A stretch of DNA of 48,430 nt from the NCBI GenBank assembly GCA_016223085.1, contig JACRPS010000025.1, positions 1 through 48,430 of the forward strand. Direction: 5' to 3'. The notes beneath the pieces are model-generated. The model searched no databases and was not told where the DNA came from. It saw only the letters and a list, made by a program, of their open reading frames with translations. The position numbers and the translations under genes were made by a program. This document shows positions 17,979 to 24,813 of this stretch, in pieces. This stretch comes from Chloroflexota bacterium. Lineage in GTDB: Bacteria; Chloroflexota; Anaerolineae; Aggregatilineales; Phototrophicaceae. Positions within the stretch are counted from its first letter, which is position 1; every line of letters begins with the position of its first letter.

Positions 17979-19235
17979 ATGTCACCCATGTCAAACTTAT
18001 GGTTTGTCTCCGCGCCGTTGTTCGGCCATCTGGACTGGGGCGGCTTCCTGAAAACGGCACGGGCGTTGCAGCAGCGCGGCCATAACGTGACCTGGGTGAG
18101 CGAGAACAGCATTGGCGGGGCGCTGGCGCGGGCAGGCGTTCCGTTTGCGCCGGTGCGGCGAACTGGCTGGCTGTGGCCACCGCCGCCTGCGCCCGATCTG
18201 TCCAGCGTACCACCGCAGGAAGCGGTGATGCTGCGCTACCGCCGCGCGCTGGATACCTGGTTGAGCGAAGCGTGGGTGGCTGAAGGCGTCACGGCGCTGC
18301 TGGAACTGGCGGACGACCTGGGTAAACCCGATCTGATCGCCACCGACCCGTTTTTAAGCGCGTCGGCGCTGGCGGCGGAAGCGCTGGACGTGCCGCTGGT
18401 CGTATGCGGCTGGCCGGCACTGAAGGAGCTAAACGAGGAATACCTGTTCCCGGTGCAGAAGGCGCTGGCGGACGACAGCCAGGAGCGCATAAACCGGCTG
18501 TGCGCCCGCTTTGGCCTGCGCGGGACGAACTTCTCGCAGGGCGCCACGCCGTCGGTACTCAGCCCGCACCTGCACGTCAGCTACTTCAGCGAAAGCTGGT
18601 ATCAGGCCGATGTGGACAATTTGCTGCCGCAAACGCTGTTTGTCGGCGGCAGTCCCACGTCACCCGACGACGCGCCGCCGGGCTGGCTGGCTGTTATTCC
18701 GGCAGATGTGCCCCTGGCGTTGGTGACGTTGGGCAGCGTGTTCACCGGCGATCTCGGCTTTTTTAGCTGGGCAGCGCAGGCAGCGGCGCGGGCCGGCTGC
18801 CTGCCGCTGGTGGTGATTGGCCACAACCCAATCGCGCCGGAGAAAAAGGCCGAACTCAAGGCGGCGCTGCCCCCCGGCACGCGGCTGCTAAACTGGGTGC
18901 CGTTCGATCAGGTGCTGCCGCGCACCCGCCTCATCATTCATCACGGTGGCATGGGCACAACCCACGCGGCGGTGATTCACGGTATCCCGCAGATAGCCGT
19001 ACCCCACGCCGCCGACCAGCGTGGTAACGCGCGGCGGATTGCCCAGGCGAAGGTGGGTCTGAATTTGACTGCGCACGACGTTCGCAGTGGGGCGCTGCTG
19101 GAAGGGGCGCGGGCGCTGCTGAGCGATGCTCACGTTCAGCAAACGGCGCGCGATCTGGCGGCGGAGTTCGCGGCGCTCGGCGGCGCTGACCGCGCGGCGG
19201 AAGCGATTGAGGCGGTAGTAGGACAAAGTCGTTAA
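17979..19235 (+). CDS. GT1 / MGT-type glycosyltransferase
   Basis: 418 residues with the GT-B two-domain plan. The N-terminal FVSAPLFGHLDWGGFLKTARALQQRGH (key residues G-H-D-G) has the acceptor-side loop, and the C-terminal nucleotide-sugar site is HHGGMGTTHAAVIHGIP followed by PHAADQRGNARR. This matches UDP-glycosyltransferases of the macrolide/zeaxanthin/sterol transferring group, which glycosylate small lipophilic molecules such as carotenoids or natural products. The acceptor cannot be inferred because no biosynthetic genes surround it. ATG at 17979 has GAGG four bases upstream; an in-frame ATG at 17988 is an alternative start. The 194 bases upstream contain no other gene. Confidence 0.82.
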   Translation: MSPMSNLWFVSAPLFGHLDWGGFLKTARALQQRGHNVTWVSENSIGGALARAGVPFAPVRRTGWLWPPPPAPDLSSVPPQEAVMLRYRRALDTWLSEAWVAEGVTALLELADDLGKPDLIATDPFLSASALAAEALDVPLVVCGWPALKELNEEYLFPVQKALADDSQERINRLCARFGLRGTNFSQGATPSVLSPHLHVSYFSESWYQADVDNLLPQTLFVGGSPTSPDDAPPGWLAVIPADVPLALVTLGSVFTGDLGFFSWAAQAAARAGCLPLVVIGHNPIAPEKKAELKAALPPGTRLLNWVPFDQVLPRTRLIIHHGGMGTTHAAVIHGIPQIAVPHAADQRGNARRIAQAKVGLNLTAHDVRSGALLEGARALLSDAHVQQTARDLAAEFAALGGADRAAEAIEAVVGQSR

Positions 19236-19301
19236 CGACAGACACAGCAAAAACCCTCATAATCAAATATATCATCGGGCTTTATTCTTGAGGGGGAGCG
19301 C

Positions 19302-20765
19302 ATGTTGTGCCGAACGCTGCTGGTTCTGCTTGTCATCATGTTGATTTCATCGCCGGCAGCAGCCCAGCCAACTATCGGTGGCTGTCCCGTGTTTCCGGTG
19401 GATAACGCCTGGAATACCGACATTTCGACCGCGCTGGTGCATCCCAATTCGGGCAACTATATTGCGAACATCAACGCCAATGGCGGCGACTTCGTGCATC
19501 CCGACTTTGGCGAAGACCCGACTTACGGCATCCCCTGGATCACCGTTCCCGGCGCACAGCCGAAAGTACCCGTCACATTTGATTATGCGGATGAGAGTGA
19601 CCCCGGCCCGTACCCCATCCCCCCGAACGCGCCAGTCGAGAGTGGCGGCGACCGTCATATCATCGTTGTGGATGCAGATAACTGTATTCTGTATGAAACA
19701 TGGGCATCCACCTACGTCGGCGGGACAGCCAAAGCGTGGACAGCAGGCTCCGGTGCAATTTTCAACCTGGACTCCAACGCGCTCCGGCCCGACGGTTGGA
19801 CTTCCGCCGACGCCGCCGGGTTGCCGATTCTGCCAGGGCTGGCACGCTGCGAGGAGGCTAATTCCGGCCAGATCAGCCATGCGCTGCGGTTCACTGTTAA
19901 CCGGACGCAACGGGCTTATATTTATCCGGCGCGGCATTTCGCGTCCAGCATCACCGACCCGAACTACCCGCCGATGGGGCTGCGGTTGCGCTTGAAGGCC
20001 AGCTACGATCTCTCAGGCTTTTCCGGGCAGGCGCTGGCAATTGCGCAGGCACTCAAGCAGTATGGCATGATTCTGGCCGACAACGGCTCGAACTGGTTTA
20101 TTTCCGGGGAAACGAACCCGACCTGCTGGGACGACAATAATCTCAATCGCCTAAAATCCATCCCTGGTACAGCGTTTGAAGTTATCCAATCACCGCCGCC
20201 CGCCGAAGTCACTCTTGCAACGCCAACGTTGTATCTGCCGACCGATGGGCAGGCAATCAGTACCACTAGGCCTGTTATCGGCTGGAATACCGTTACCGGG
20301 GCAGCCAGCTATGATGTGGAATTGGGTCGGGAAGGCCAATCGGCGGATACCATCAACGTGCCTGCTTTTGGTCTGACCGAGTATGTGCCCCTTAATCCGC
20401 TTCTGCCTGGTTACATTTATGTAAGGCGGGTGAGGGGGAAAGATGGCTCGGATAACCCTACGCCCTGGAGCGAAACCCGCCGGTTCACGGTTGCCTCGTC
20501 CTCGGCTGCCGCGCCGCTGCGGAACGTCTTCACCACGCCGCACCCGGTGCTAACCTGGAATCGCATCACCTGGGCGACCCGCTACGCCATTGAAATCAGT
20601 GGTGGCACACTGCCGGCGCCGATTCAGGACACGACCGGCGCGCTGTCGTACAGTCCGTCAATCGCGCTGGGCAACGGCGTCTATATGTGGCGGGTGCGTG
20701 CCCAGGACGCGCTCAACCGCTGGGGTGGGTGGAGCGCACCGGAAACATTTGTCGTGGATGGGTGA
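19302..20765 (+). CDS. secreted protein of unknown function with two Ig/FN3-like C-terminal repeats
   Basis: 487 residues with a signal peptide (LVLLVIMLISSPAAAQ). Residues 25-290 form a conserved-looking domain with FPVDNAWNTDIS, VHPDFG, DESDPGPYPIPP, GDRHIIVVD, GSGAIFNLDSNALRPDGW, PARHFASS and GMILADNGSNWFISG. Similar secreted proteins are familiar to me from Actinobacteria and Chloroflexota, but I know no assigned function. The mixture of His, Asp and Trp motifs could form a hydrolase or metal site. Two repeats near 310-400 and 405-485 (RPVIGWN / HPVLTWN, then ASYDVEL / TRYAIEI, then W-RRVRG / WRVRA) look like fibronectin-like sandwich domains. GAGGGGGAG lies directly upstream of the ATG. 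Confidence 0.7.
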   Translation: MLCRTLLVLLVIMLISSPAAAQPTIGGCPVFPVDNAWNTDISTALVHPNSGNYIANINANGGDFVHPDFGEDPTYGIPWITVPGAQPKVPVTFDYADESDPGPYPIPPNAPVESGGDRHIIVVDADNCILYETWASTYVGGTAKAWTAGSGAIFNLDSNALRPDGWTSADAAGLPILPGLARCEEANSGQISHALRFTVNRTQRAYIYPARHFASSITDPNYPPMGLRLRLKASYDLSGFSGQALAIAQALKQYGMILADNGSNWFISGETNPTCWDDNNLNRLKSIPGTAFEVIQSPPPAEVTLATPTLYLPTDGQAISTTRPVIGWNTVTGAASYDVELGREGQSADTINVPAFGLTEYVPLNPLLPGYIYVRRVRGKDGSDNPTPWSETRRFTVASSSAAAPLRNVFTTPHPVLTWNRITWATRYAIEISGGTLPAPIQDTTGALSYSPSIALGNGVYMWRVRAQDALNRWGGWSAPETFVVDG

Positions 20766-21536
20766 TTATTTGCGCCCCACAATGATAATATACCGGTGGT
20801 CAAAGGTGGCGTCTGGCGTTCCGGCGCAGGCGGGATGCAGCCAATCGGCAACGGCCTGCGGCGCCTGCGCCAGCATCACCTGCAAGCGTTCGATCACTTC
20901 CGGGGTGCAGTCCTGTAATTCCGCCCAGGGCACGAGTTCGGCGGTTTTGGCATAGCCTTCGGCGGCCTCTACCGTCAGCCCGGCATCGAGGAACATGCCG
21001 CGCCATTCGTACTCGGCATAAATACGGTTGTGGCTGGGGTCGCGCAGGAGTTCAAAGGCGTCCAGGTAGCGCGCGGCGCGGTCGTCGTCCGGCACAAGCT
21101 GGTCCTGCACCAGCAGCAGGCCGCCCGGCTTCAACACGCGGGCGCACTCCTGCACGAAGCGGAACACGTCCGGGAAGTGGTGCGGCGCGATGCGGCAGGT
21201 CACCAGATCAAACGTCTGATCGGCGAACGGCAGGCTTTCAGCGTCAGCGGCGGAGAAAGCCACGTTGGCTGCACCTTTGGACTGAATGAAGTCGCGCGCC
21301 GCATACAGCATGGCGGGCGCGAGGTCGGACGCGATCACCCTGCCCACGCGCGGCGCGAACTTCAGCGCCGTATGCCCGCCGCCGGTCGCTACGTCCAGCG
21401 CCAGCCAGTCCGGCAGCGGCTGCGCCAGTTCCACCAGCCGCTCCAGGTCGCCGCCTTTGGCATGATTCTCGCTGCTCACGTATCCCTGCGCTCGTCGCCC
21501 AAACCGCTCCTGCGCCTGGGATTTGATGTCGGACAT
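20766..21536 (-). CDS. class I SAM-dependent methyltransferase (UbiE/Methyltransf_11 type)
   Basis: 256 residues. SAM-binding motif I is LDVATGGGHTAL at about 48-59, motif II the acidic ASDLAP, motif III ADAESLPFAD, and post-motif VLKPGGLLLVQD. The N-terminus DIKSQAQERFGRRAQGYVSS is typical of quinone- and small-molecule methyltransferases. The substrate is not determinable. The stop codon directly abuts the stop of the secreted-protein gene on the other strand (convergent with no gap), and no terminator hairpin is visible between them. Confidence 0.82.
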   Translation of the reverse strand: MSDIKSQAQERFGRRAQGYVSSENHAKGGDLERLVELAQPLPDWLALDVATGGGHTALKFAPRVGRVIASDLAPAMLYAARDFIQSKGAANVAFSAADAESLPFADQTFDLVTCRIAPHHFPDVFRFVQECARVLKPGGLLLVQDQLVPDDDRAARYLDAFELLRDPSHNRIYAEYEWRGMFLDAGLTVEAAEGYAKTAELVPWAELQDCTPEVIERLQVMLAQAPQAVADWLHPACAGTPDATFDHRYIIIVGRK

Positions 21537-21595
21537 GATAACCCCTTCCCGTCAGCAATAAACCACATGAATCGTATGGTAGCAGAAAAACAATA

Positions 21596-21624
21596 ACCGC
21601 CAAGACACCAAGAGCGCCAGGAAA
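21596..21624. repeat. short tandem degenerate repeat (CGCCAAGA units)
   Basis: ACCGCCAAGACACCAAGAGCG followed by CCAGGAAA contains three imperfect 9-10-base units of the CGCCAAGA type in the intergenic gap before queG. Similar minirepeats are common in intergenic DNA of environmental bacterial genomes. No function is evident. Confidence 0.45.
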
Positions 21625-21724
21625 TTATTGAATAAAAGGCCAGATTCTCGGCGCTGCGGAGCTTCAACGCTACTCACCGGCTAACAAGATTGGTATGATG
21701 TGGCCTGAGGTAAACAGGCTTATC

Positions 21725-22789
21725 ATGGCTTTTTCGACTGAATTGCTCAGGGCGCAGGCGCGCGCGTTGGGCTTTAATCTCATCGGCGCCACGCGCGCCG
21801 AACCGTCCCCGACACTCGACGCCTATTTCCGCTGGATAGACGCCGGAATGCACGGCGCGATGGCCTACATGGCGCGGCCAGACCGCCAGGAACGCCGCCG
21901 TGACCTGAACGTGATTCTGCCGGGCGTCCGGTCGCTGGTGGTGGTCGGGCTGGATTACCGCACGCTGGGCGTGCCGCACAATGTGCTGGCCGACCCCTCG
22001 CGCGGGCGGATTGCGTCTTATGCCTGGGGGCTGGATTATCACGACATCCTGACGCCGCGCCTGGAAGCACTGGCCCACTGGCTGCGTGACCACAGCCGTC
22101 AGACCATCAGCCACCGCGTCTACGTGGATACGGGCGCGGTGCTGGAACGCAGCCATGCCAGCGCCGCCGGGCTGGGCTTCACTGGCAAAAATACAATGCT
22201 GATTCATCCCCGGCGGGGCAGTTTCTTCTTCCTGGGGGAAATCCTCACCGATCTGGAGTTTGACAGCTACGATACGCCCCATCGGGTGACGATGTGCGGA
22301 AGCTGCACCCGCTGCCTGACTGCCTGCCCAACCGATGCTTTCCCGCAGCCGTATGTATTGGATGCCCGCCGCTGTGTCAGCTACCTGACGATTGAACACA
22401 AGGGCGCGATTGACCCCGAACTGCGTCCACTGATGGGCAACTGGGTCTTTGGCTGCGACGTGTGCCAGGAGGTGTGTCCATTCCAGCGGTTCAGCCTGCC
22501 GACCGCCGAACGCGCCTTTTATCCGGTTAACGAGGACCGTATCGCGCCCCGGCTGGTGGACTTGCTGGCACTAGACGACGCAACGTTCCACCGGCAATAT
22601 TATGGCAGCCCGGTTTATCGCATCAGGCGGGAACGGCTGGTGCGCAACGCCTGTGTCGCCGCCGGCAACTGGGGACACCTGGACGCGCTCACACCGCTGG
22701 CGCGTCTGCTCCATGACCCCAGTGCCCTCATCCGGGAACACGCGGCCTGGGCGCTCGACGAGATACGCACTCGTCACCGGCACGCTTAA
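21725..22789 (+). CDS. queG: epoxyqueuosine reductase QueG
   Basis: 354 residues from the ATG at 21725 (AGG six bases upstream); a start at 21695 is possible. The catalytic Asp135 lies in VDTGAVLERSHA. Two 4Fe-4S clusters are bound by CGSCTRCLTAC (Cys191, 194, 197, 201) and by Cys217 with CDVCQEVC (Cys244, 247, 251). A C-terminal HEAT-like segment ends the protein. QueG uses cobalamin and iron-sulfur clusters to reduce epoxyqueuosine to queuosine in tRNA wobble positions. The other queuosine genes are not in the window. The MFS gene follows after 12 bases, so the two are probably co-transcribed. Confidence 0.95.
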   Translation: MAFSTELLRAQARALGFNLIGATRAEPSPTLDAYFRWIDAGMHGAMAYMARPDRQERRRDLNVILPGVRSLVVVGLDYRTLGVPHNVLADPSRGRIASYAWGLDYHDILTPRLEALAHWLRDHSRQTISHRVYVDTGAVLERSHASAAGLGFTGKNTMLIHPRRGSFFFLGEILTDLEFDSYDTPHRVTMCGSCTRCLTACPTDAFPQPYVLDARRCVSYLTIEHKGAIDPELRPLMGNWVFGCDVCQEVCPFQRFSLPTAERAFYPVNEDRIAPRLVDLLALDDATFHRQYYGSPVYRIRRERLVRNACVAAGNWGHLDALTPLARLLHDPSALIREHAAWALDEIRTRHRHA

Positions 22790-22801
22790 GGAACTCGCAC
22801 T

Positions 22802-24013
22802 GTGGATATTTTTCGCCAATCGCTGCACTATCCCCGCGCCTTCTGGCTGCTGCTGGTGGGGTTTTTTATCAATCGCGCCAGCGCCGCGCTGATCTGGCCG
22901 TTTTTGACGCTGGTGATGCGGCAGCGGCTGGATGCGCCGCTGACCACCATCACGCTGCTGATTTCGATTCAGGCGGTTGCCGGGCTACTGTCAACGTCCG
23001 TGGTTGGCGTGCTAATGGACCGCTTTGGCCGTAAACGCGCCATGATCGTTGGGCTGGTGGGCAGCGCTGGGGTGCTGGTGCTCATGGCCGCCGCCGATGC
23101 GCTGTGGCAGTGGGCGGTGCTGATCGCGCTGTATGGCGCGCTGGTGCCGGTGTTCAGCGTTGGTTCCAATGCGATGGTGGCGGACATCATGCCACCGGAT
23201 GAGCGTGTGAACGCCTACGCGCTGATGCGCATGGCCGCCAACCTGGGTATCGCCTTTGGCCCGGCGGTCGGCGGGTTTTTGCTTACGCAGTCCTATACCC
23301 TGTCGTATTTCATTACGGCGGTGGTCAATATTGTACTGGCGGCGCTGATCGTGGTCTTCCTGACGGAAACGCTGGCACAGGCGCGGGCGGCTGAGGACAG
23401 GCCGCGCGGGGGGTACGGCGTGCTGCTGCACGACCGGGCGTTTATGAGTTTCTGGAGCGTGTTCTGCCTGCTGGAATTGGCGGCGGCGATGGTGTTTATG
23501 CTGCTGTCGGTGTACACCAAAGAGAATTATGCGATTCCTGAAAGCCAGTACGGCTGGCTGCTGACGATCAATGCCAGTATGGTCGTGCTGCTCCAGTTCG
23601 CCGTCACCCGGGTAACTGCGCGCTACCGCGCGCTGCCGGTGCTGGCGGTGGGCGCGGCATTTTACACCGCCGGGCTGACCGGCTTCGCGGTCTCAACCGG
23701 CTTCTTCGGCTTCGCCGCCAGCATGGCGATCATGACAGTGGGCGAACTGATTGTATCGCCAACGGCGACGGCGCTGGTGGCGAACCTCGCCCCGGCTGAC
23801 CAGCGCGCCCGGTACATGGGTGTGTTCGCGCTAGCGTGGACAGTTGGCTCCGGGCTGGGGCCGGTCGCGGGCGGCTTCCTTAACGATCACTTCGCACCGG
23901 TGGCGATCTGGTACGGCGGCGCGGTGTTCGCAGTGGGCGCGGTGGCCGGATTCACGCTATTGGCGCGGCGACCGGAAGACCGGCGCGGGGCAGCGATCAT
24001 GAAAGTCTCGTAG
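22802..24013 (+). CDS. MFS transporter (drug:H+ antiporter-like)
   Basis: 403 residues with twelve predicted membrane helices. The MFS motif A GVLMDRFGRKRAM lies between helices 2 and 3, and a proline/glycine-rich motif C-like region GPAVGGF follows in helix 5. The GTG start is supported by AAGGA eight bases upstream. The architecture resembles efflux pumps of the DHA1/YfcJ-like group; the substrate is unknown. Co-transcription with queG is likely from the 12-base gap. The TAG stop lies within the left arm of a palindrome at 24010-24037. Confidence 0.85.
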   Translation: MDIFRQSLHYPRAFWLLLVGFFINRASAALIWPFLTLVMRQRLDAPLTTITLLISIQAVAGLLSTSVVGVLMDRFGRKRAMIVGLVGSAGVLVLMAAADALWQWAVLIALYGALVPVFSVGSNAMVADIMPPDERVNAYALMRMAANLGIAFGPAVGGFLLTQSYTLSYFITAVVNIVLAALIVVFLTETLAQARAAEDRPRGGYGVLLHDRAFMSFWSVFCLLELAAAMVFMLLSVYTKENYAIPESQYGWLLTINASMVVLLQFAVTRVTARYRALPVLAVGAAFYTAGLTGFAVSTGFFGFAASMAIMTVGELIVSPTATALVANLAPADQRARYMGVFALAWTVGSGLGPVAGGFLNDHFAPVAIWYGGAVFAVGAVAGFTLLARRPEDRRGAAIMKVS

Positions 24014-24037
24014 GGATGCGCCATGCCGCGTCCCTAC
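24010..24037. repeat. GTAGGGA palindrome at the MFS stop codon
   Basis: Arms GTAGGGA and TCCCTAC, continuing as TGCG/CGCG with one G-T pair, and a 6-base loop. It includes the TAG stop of the MFS gene and could end the queG-MFS transcript. Confidence 0.75.
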
Positions 24038-24071
24038 AAAGATTAAAGCGTAAAAATCGGGTAAGTCTCCA

Positions 24072-24100
24072 TCGTCAGGGCGCGTCAAATGCTGTAAAAT
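24072..24100 (+). promoter_or_regulatory. promoter of the HMA copper-chaperone-like gene
   Basis: TCGTCA (24072-24077) and TAAAAT (24095-24100) are separated by 17 bases and match the sigma70 hexamers at four and five positions. The -10 element overlaps the palindrome that follows. Confidence 0.5.
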
Positions 24101-24119
24101 ATACCCCAATGGGTATATT
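24098..24119 (+). promoter_or_regulatory. perfect palindromic operator, CsoR-like
   Basis: AATATACCC and GGGTATATT are exact 9-base inverted repeats around a 4-base spacer. The palindrome begins inside the -10 region and ends 17 bases before the ATG of a CxxC metal-binding protein. AT-flanked CCC/GGG palindromes of this kind (TATACCC-GGGTATA) are the type bound by CsoR-family copper repressors. No CsoR gene is visible in the window, so the regulator is inferred. Confidence 0.55.
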
Positions 24120-24136
24120 GAGGAGAACAGCAGATC

Positions 24137-24346
24137 ATGGATCGTAAAACATTCCAGGTTCCCAACATCGGCTGCGACGGCTGCGTCCGCACGATCAAGA
24201 CCGAACTGAGCGAACTCCCCGGCGTTAACCGGGTCGAGGCGGACGTGAAAACCAAGACCGTCACGGTTGAGTGGGACAACCCCGCCAACTGGCAGCAGAT
24301 CAAGGATACGCTGAAGGAAATTGACTACGCCCCGGCGGAGGGGTAA
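24137..24346 (+). CDS. heavy-metal-associated (HMA) domain protein, copper-chaperone-like
   Basis: 69 residues forming a single ferredoxin-like HMA domain. The metal ligands are Cys13 and Cys16 in IGCDGCVRTI, followed by the usual LPGVNRVEADVKTKTVTVEWD strand pattern (key residues G-V-x-V and the V-V strands). Such proteins carry Cu(I) to P-type ATPases or buffer it in the cytoplasm. Here GCDGC replaces the commoner MxCxxC, so metal preference is not certain. GAGGAGAA lies ahead of the ATG. The upstream palindrome suggests metal-responsive control. No copA gene is adjacent. Confidence 0.85.
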   Translation: MDRKTFQVPNIGCDGCVRTIKTELSELPGVNRVEADVKTKTVTVEWDNPANWQQIKDTLKEIDYAPAEG

Positions 24347-24364
24347 AGCGGTTTTATACATTGT

Positions 24365-24396
24365 TGCAGGGGCGGGTTTCTAAATCCGCCCCTGCA
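24365..24396. repeat. GGGGCGG palindrome forming the 3' end of the thioredoxin-like ORF
   Basis: Arms TGCAGGGGCGG and CCGCCCCTGCA (11 bases) continue inward with GTTT/AAAT pairs. The TAG stop and last codons (MQGRI) of the minus-strand thioredoxin-like gene lie inside it. It separates the HMA gene from that convergent gene and could serve as a bidirectional terminator. Confidence 0.75.
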
Positions 24397-24808
24397 TGTT
24401 TAATGCCGCCTCGATGTTTTCCCGCAGCACGGCCTCAGCCACGATGCCAAAGCCACGATAGCTTTCCGTGCCATCCGGTGTGAAAATCGCGTAACTGGGA
24501 TGCCCCGGTAGCGCCAGTTGCTCGTAAAGCGCCTGACCGTCACCGCCATCAGAAGCGTTGAAGTAAACAAAGGATACGCGGTCGCCAAATTCTGCCTGAA
24601 GCCCATCCACGATGGGGCGCATCTGCGTTCACGGCCCTCACGGGTCGGTGAAAAACCAGAGGAAGGTGGGTTTGTCGTCGGCCAGCGGCAGAACCGCGCG
24701 TCCCTGCGGCTGGTCATTGGTGGCGCAGGCCGTCAGCAGCAGCGCCAGCAGCCAGCCGATTAGCGGCCACAGCCGACGGCATCCTGTCAGCACCTCATTT
24801 GCGCTCAC
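24380..24808 (-). CDS. thioredoxin-fold lipoprotein with two in-frame TGA codons (candidate UGPU selenoprotein)
   Basis: Read from GTG at 24806-24808 (GGGAG about seven bases upstream, partly inside the der stop region) the frame gives 142 residues if two TGA codons are read through. Residues 16-28 are a hydrophobic leader ending in the lipobox LTAC, with lipidated Cys28. The thioredoxin fold follows: KPTFLWFFTDP, then TGA-Gly-Pro-TGA at residues 57-60, then TQMRPIVDGL and the cis-Pro loop GHPSYAIF (Pro104). Thioredoxins carry CGPC at exactly this place, so both active-site cysteines are replaced by TGA, as selenocysteines would be. A hairpin at 24601-24618 has SECIS-like spacing. Expected role: extracytoplasmic thiol/selenol redox chemistry. 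The alternative is a pseudogene or sequencing error, with a remnant ORF from ATG 24622. The gene starts six bases after der ends, so it belongs to that operon. Confidence 0.72.
24601..24618 (-). promoter_or_regulatory. candidate bacterial SECIS hairpin
   Basis: On the minus strand GCCCCATC-GTG-GATGGGC forms six consecutive pairs (CCCATC/GATGGG) plus a G-C pair beyond a bulged C, closed by a GUG triloop. The loop starts 18 bases after the second TGA (24631-24629) and 27 bases after the first (24640-24638). The published bacterial SECIS model asks for a 16-37-base distance, a 4-16-pair stem and a G among the first two loop bases; all are met. Hairpins of this size also occur by chance in GC-rich DNA. 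Confidence 0.5.
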
Positions 24809-24813
24809 CCCGT

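Noticed and set aside
21695-21724. preQ1-type riboswitch before queG
   Set aside because: No pseudoknot-like pattern with the conserved aptamer bases could be recognised upstream.
24380-24622. Treating the thioredoxin-like gene as a short protein from the ATG at 24622
   Set aside because: It would begin after the active site and lack the first strand of the fold, while the upstream frame supplies both plus a lipobox and ribosome site.
24400-24717. A stop-free frame overlapping the thioredoxin-like gene on the same strand
   Set aside because: It lies in a different register, is Arg/Ser-rich and lacks any fold; the thioredoxin frame carries leader, cis-Pro loop and ribosome site.
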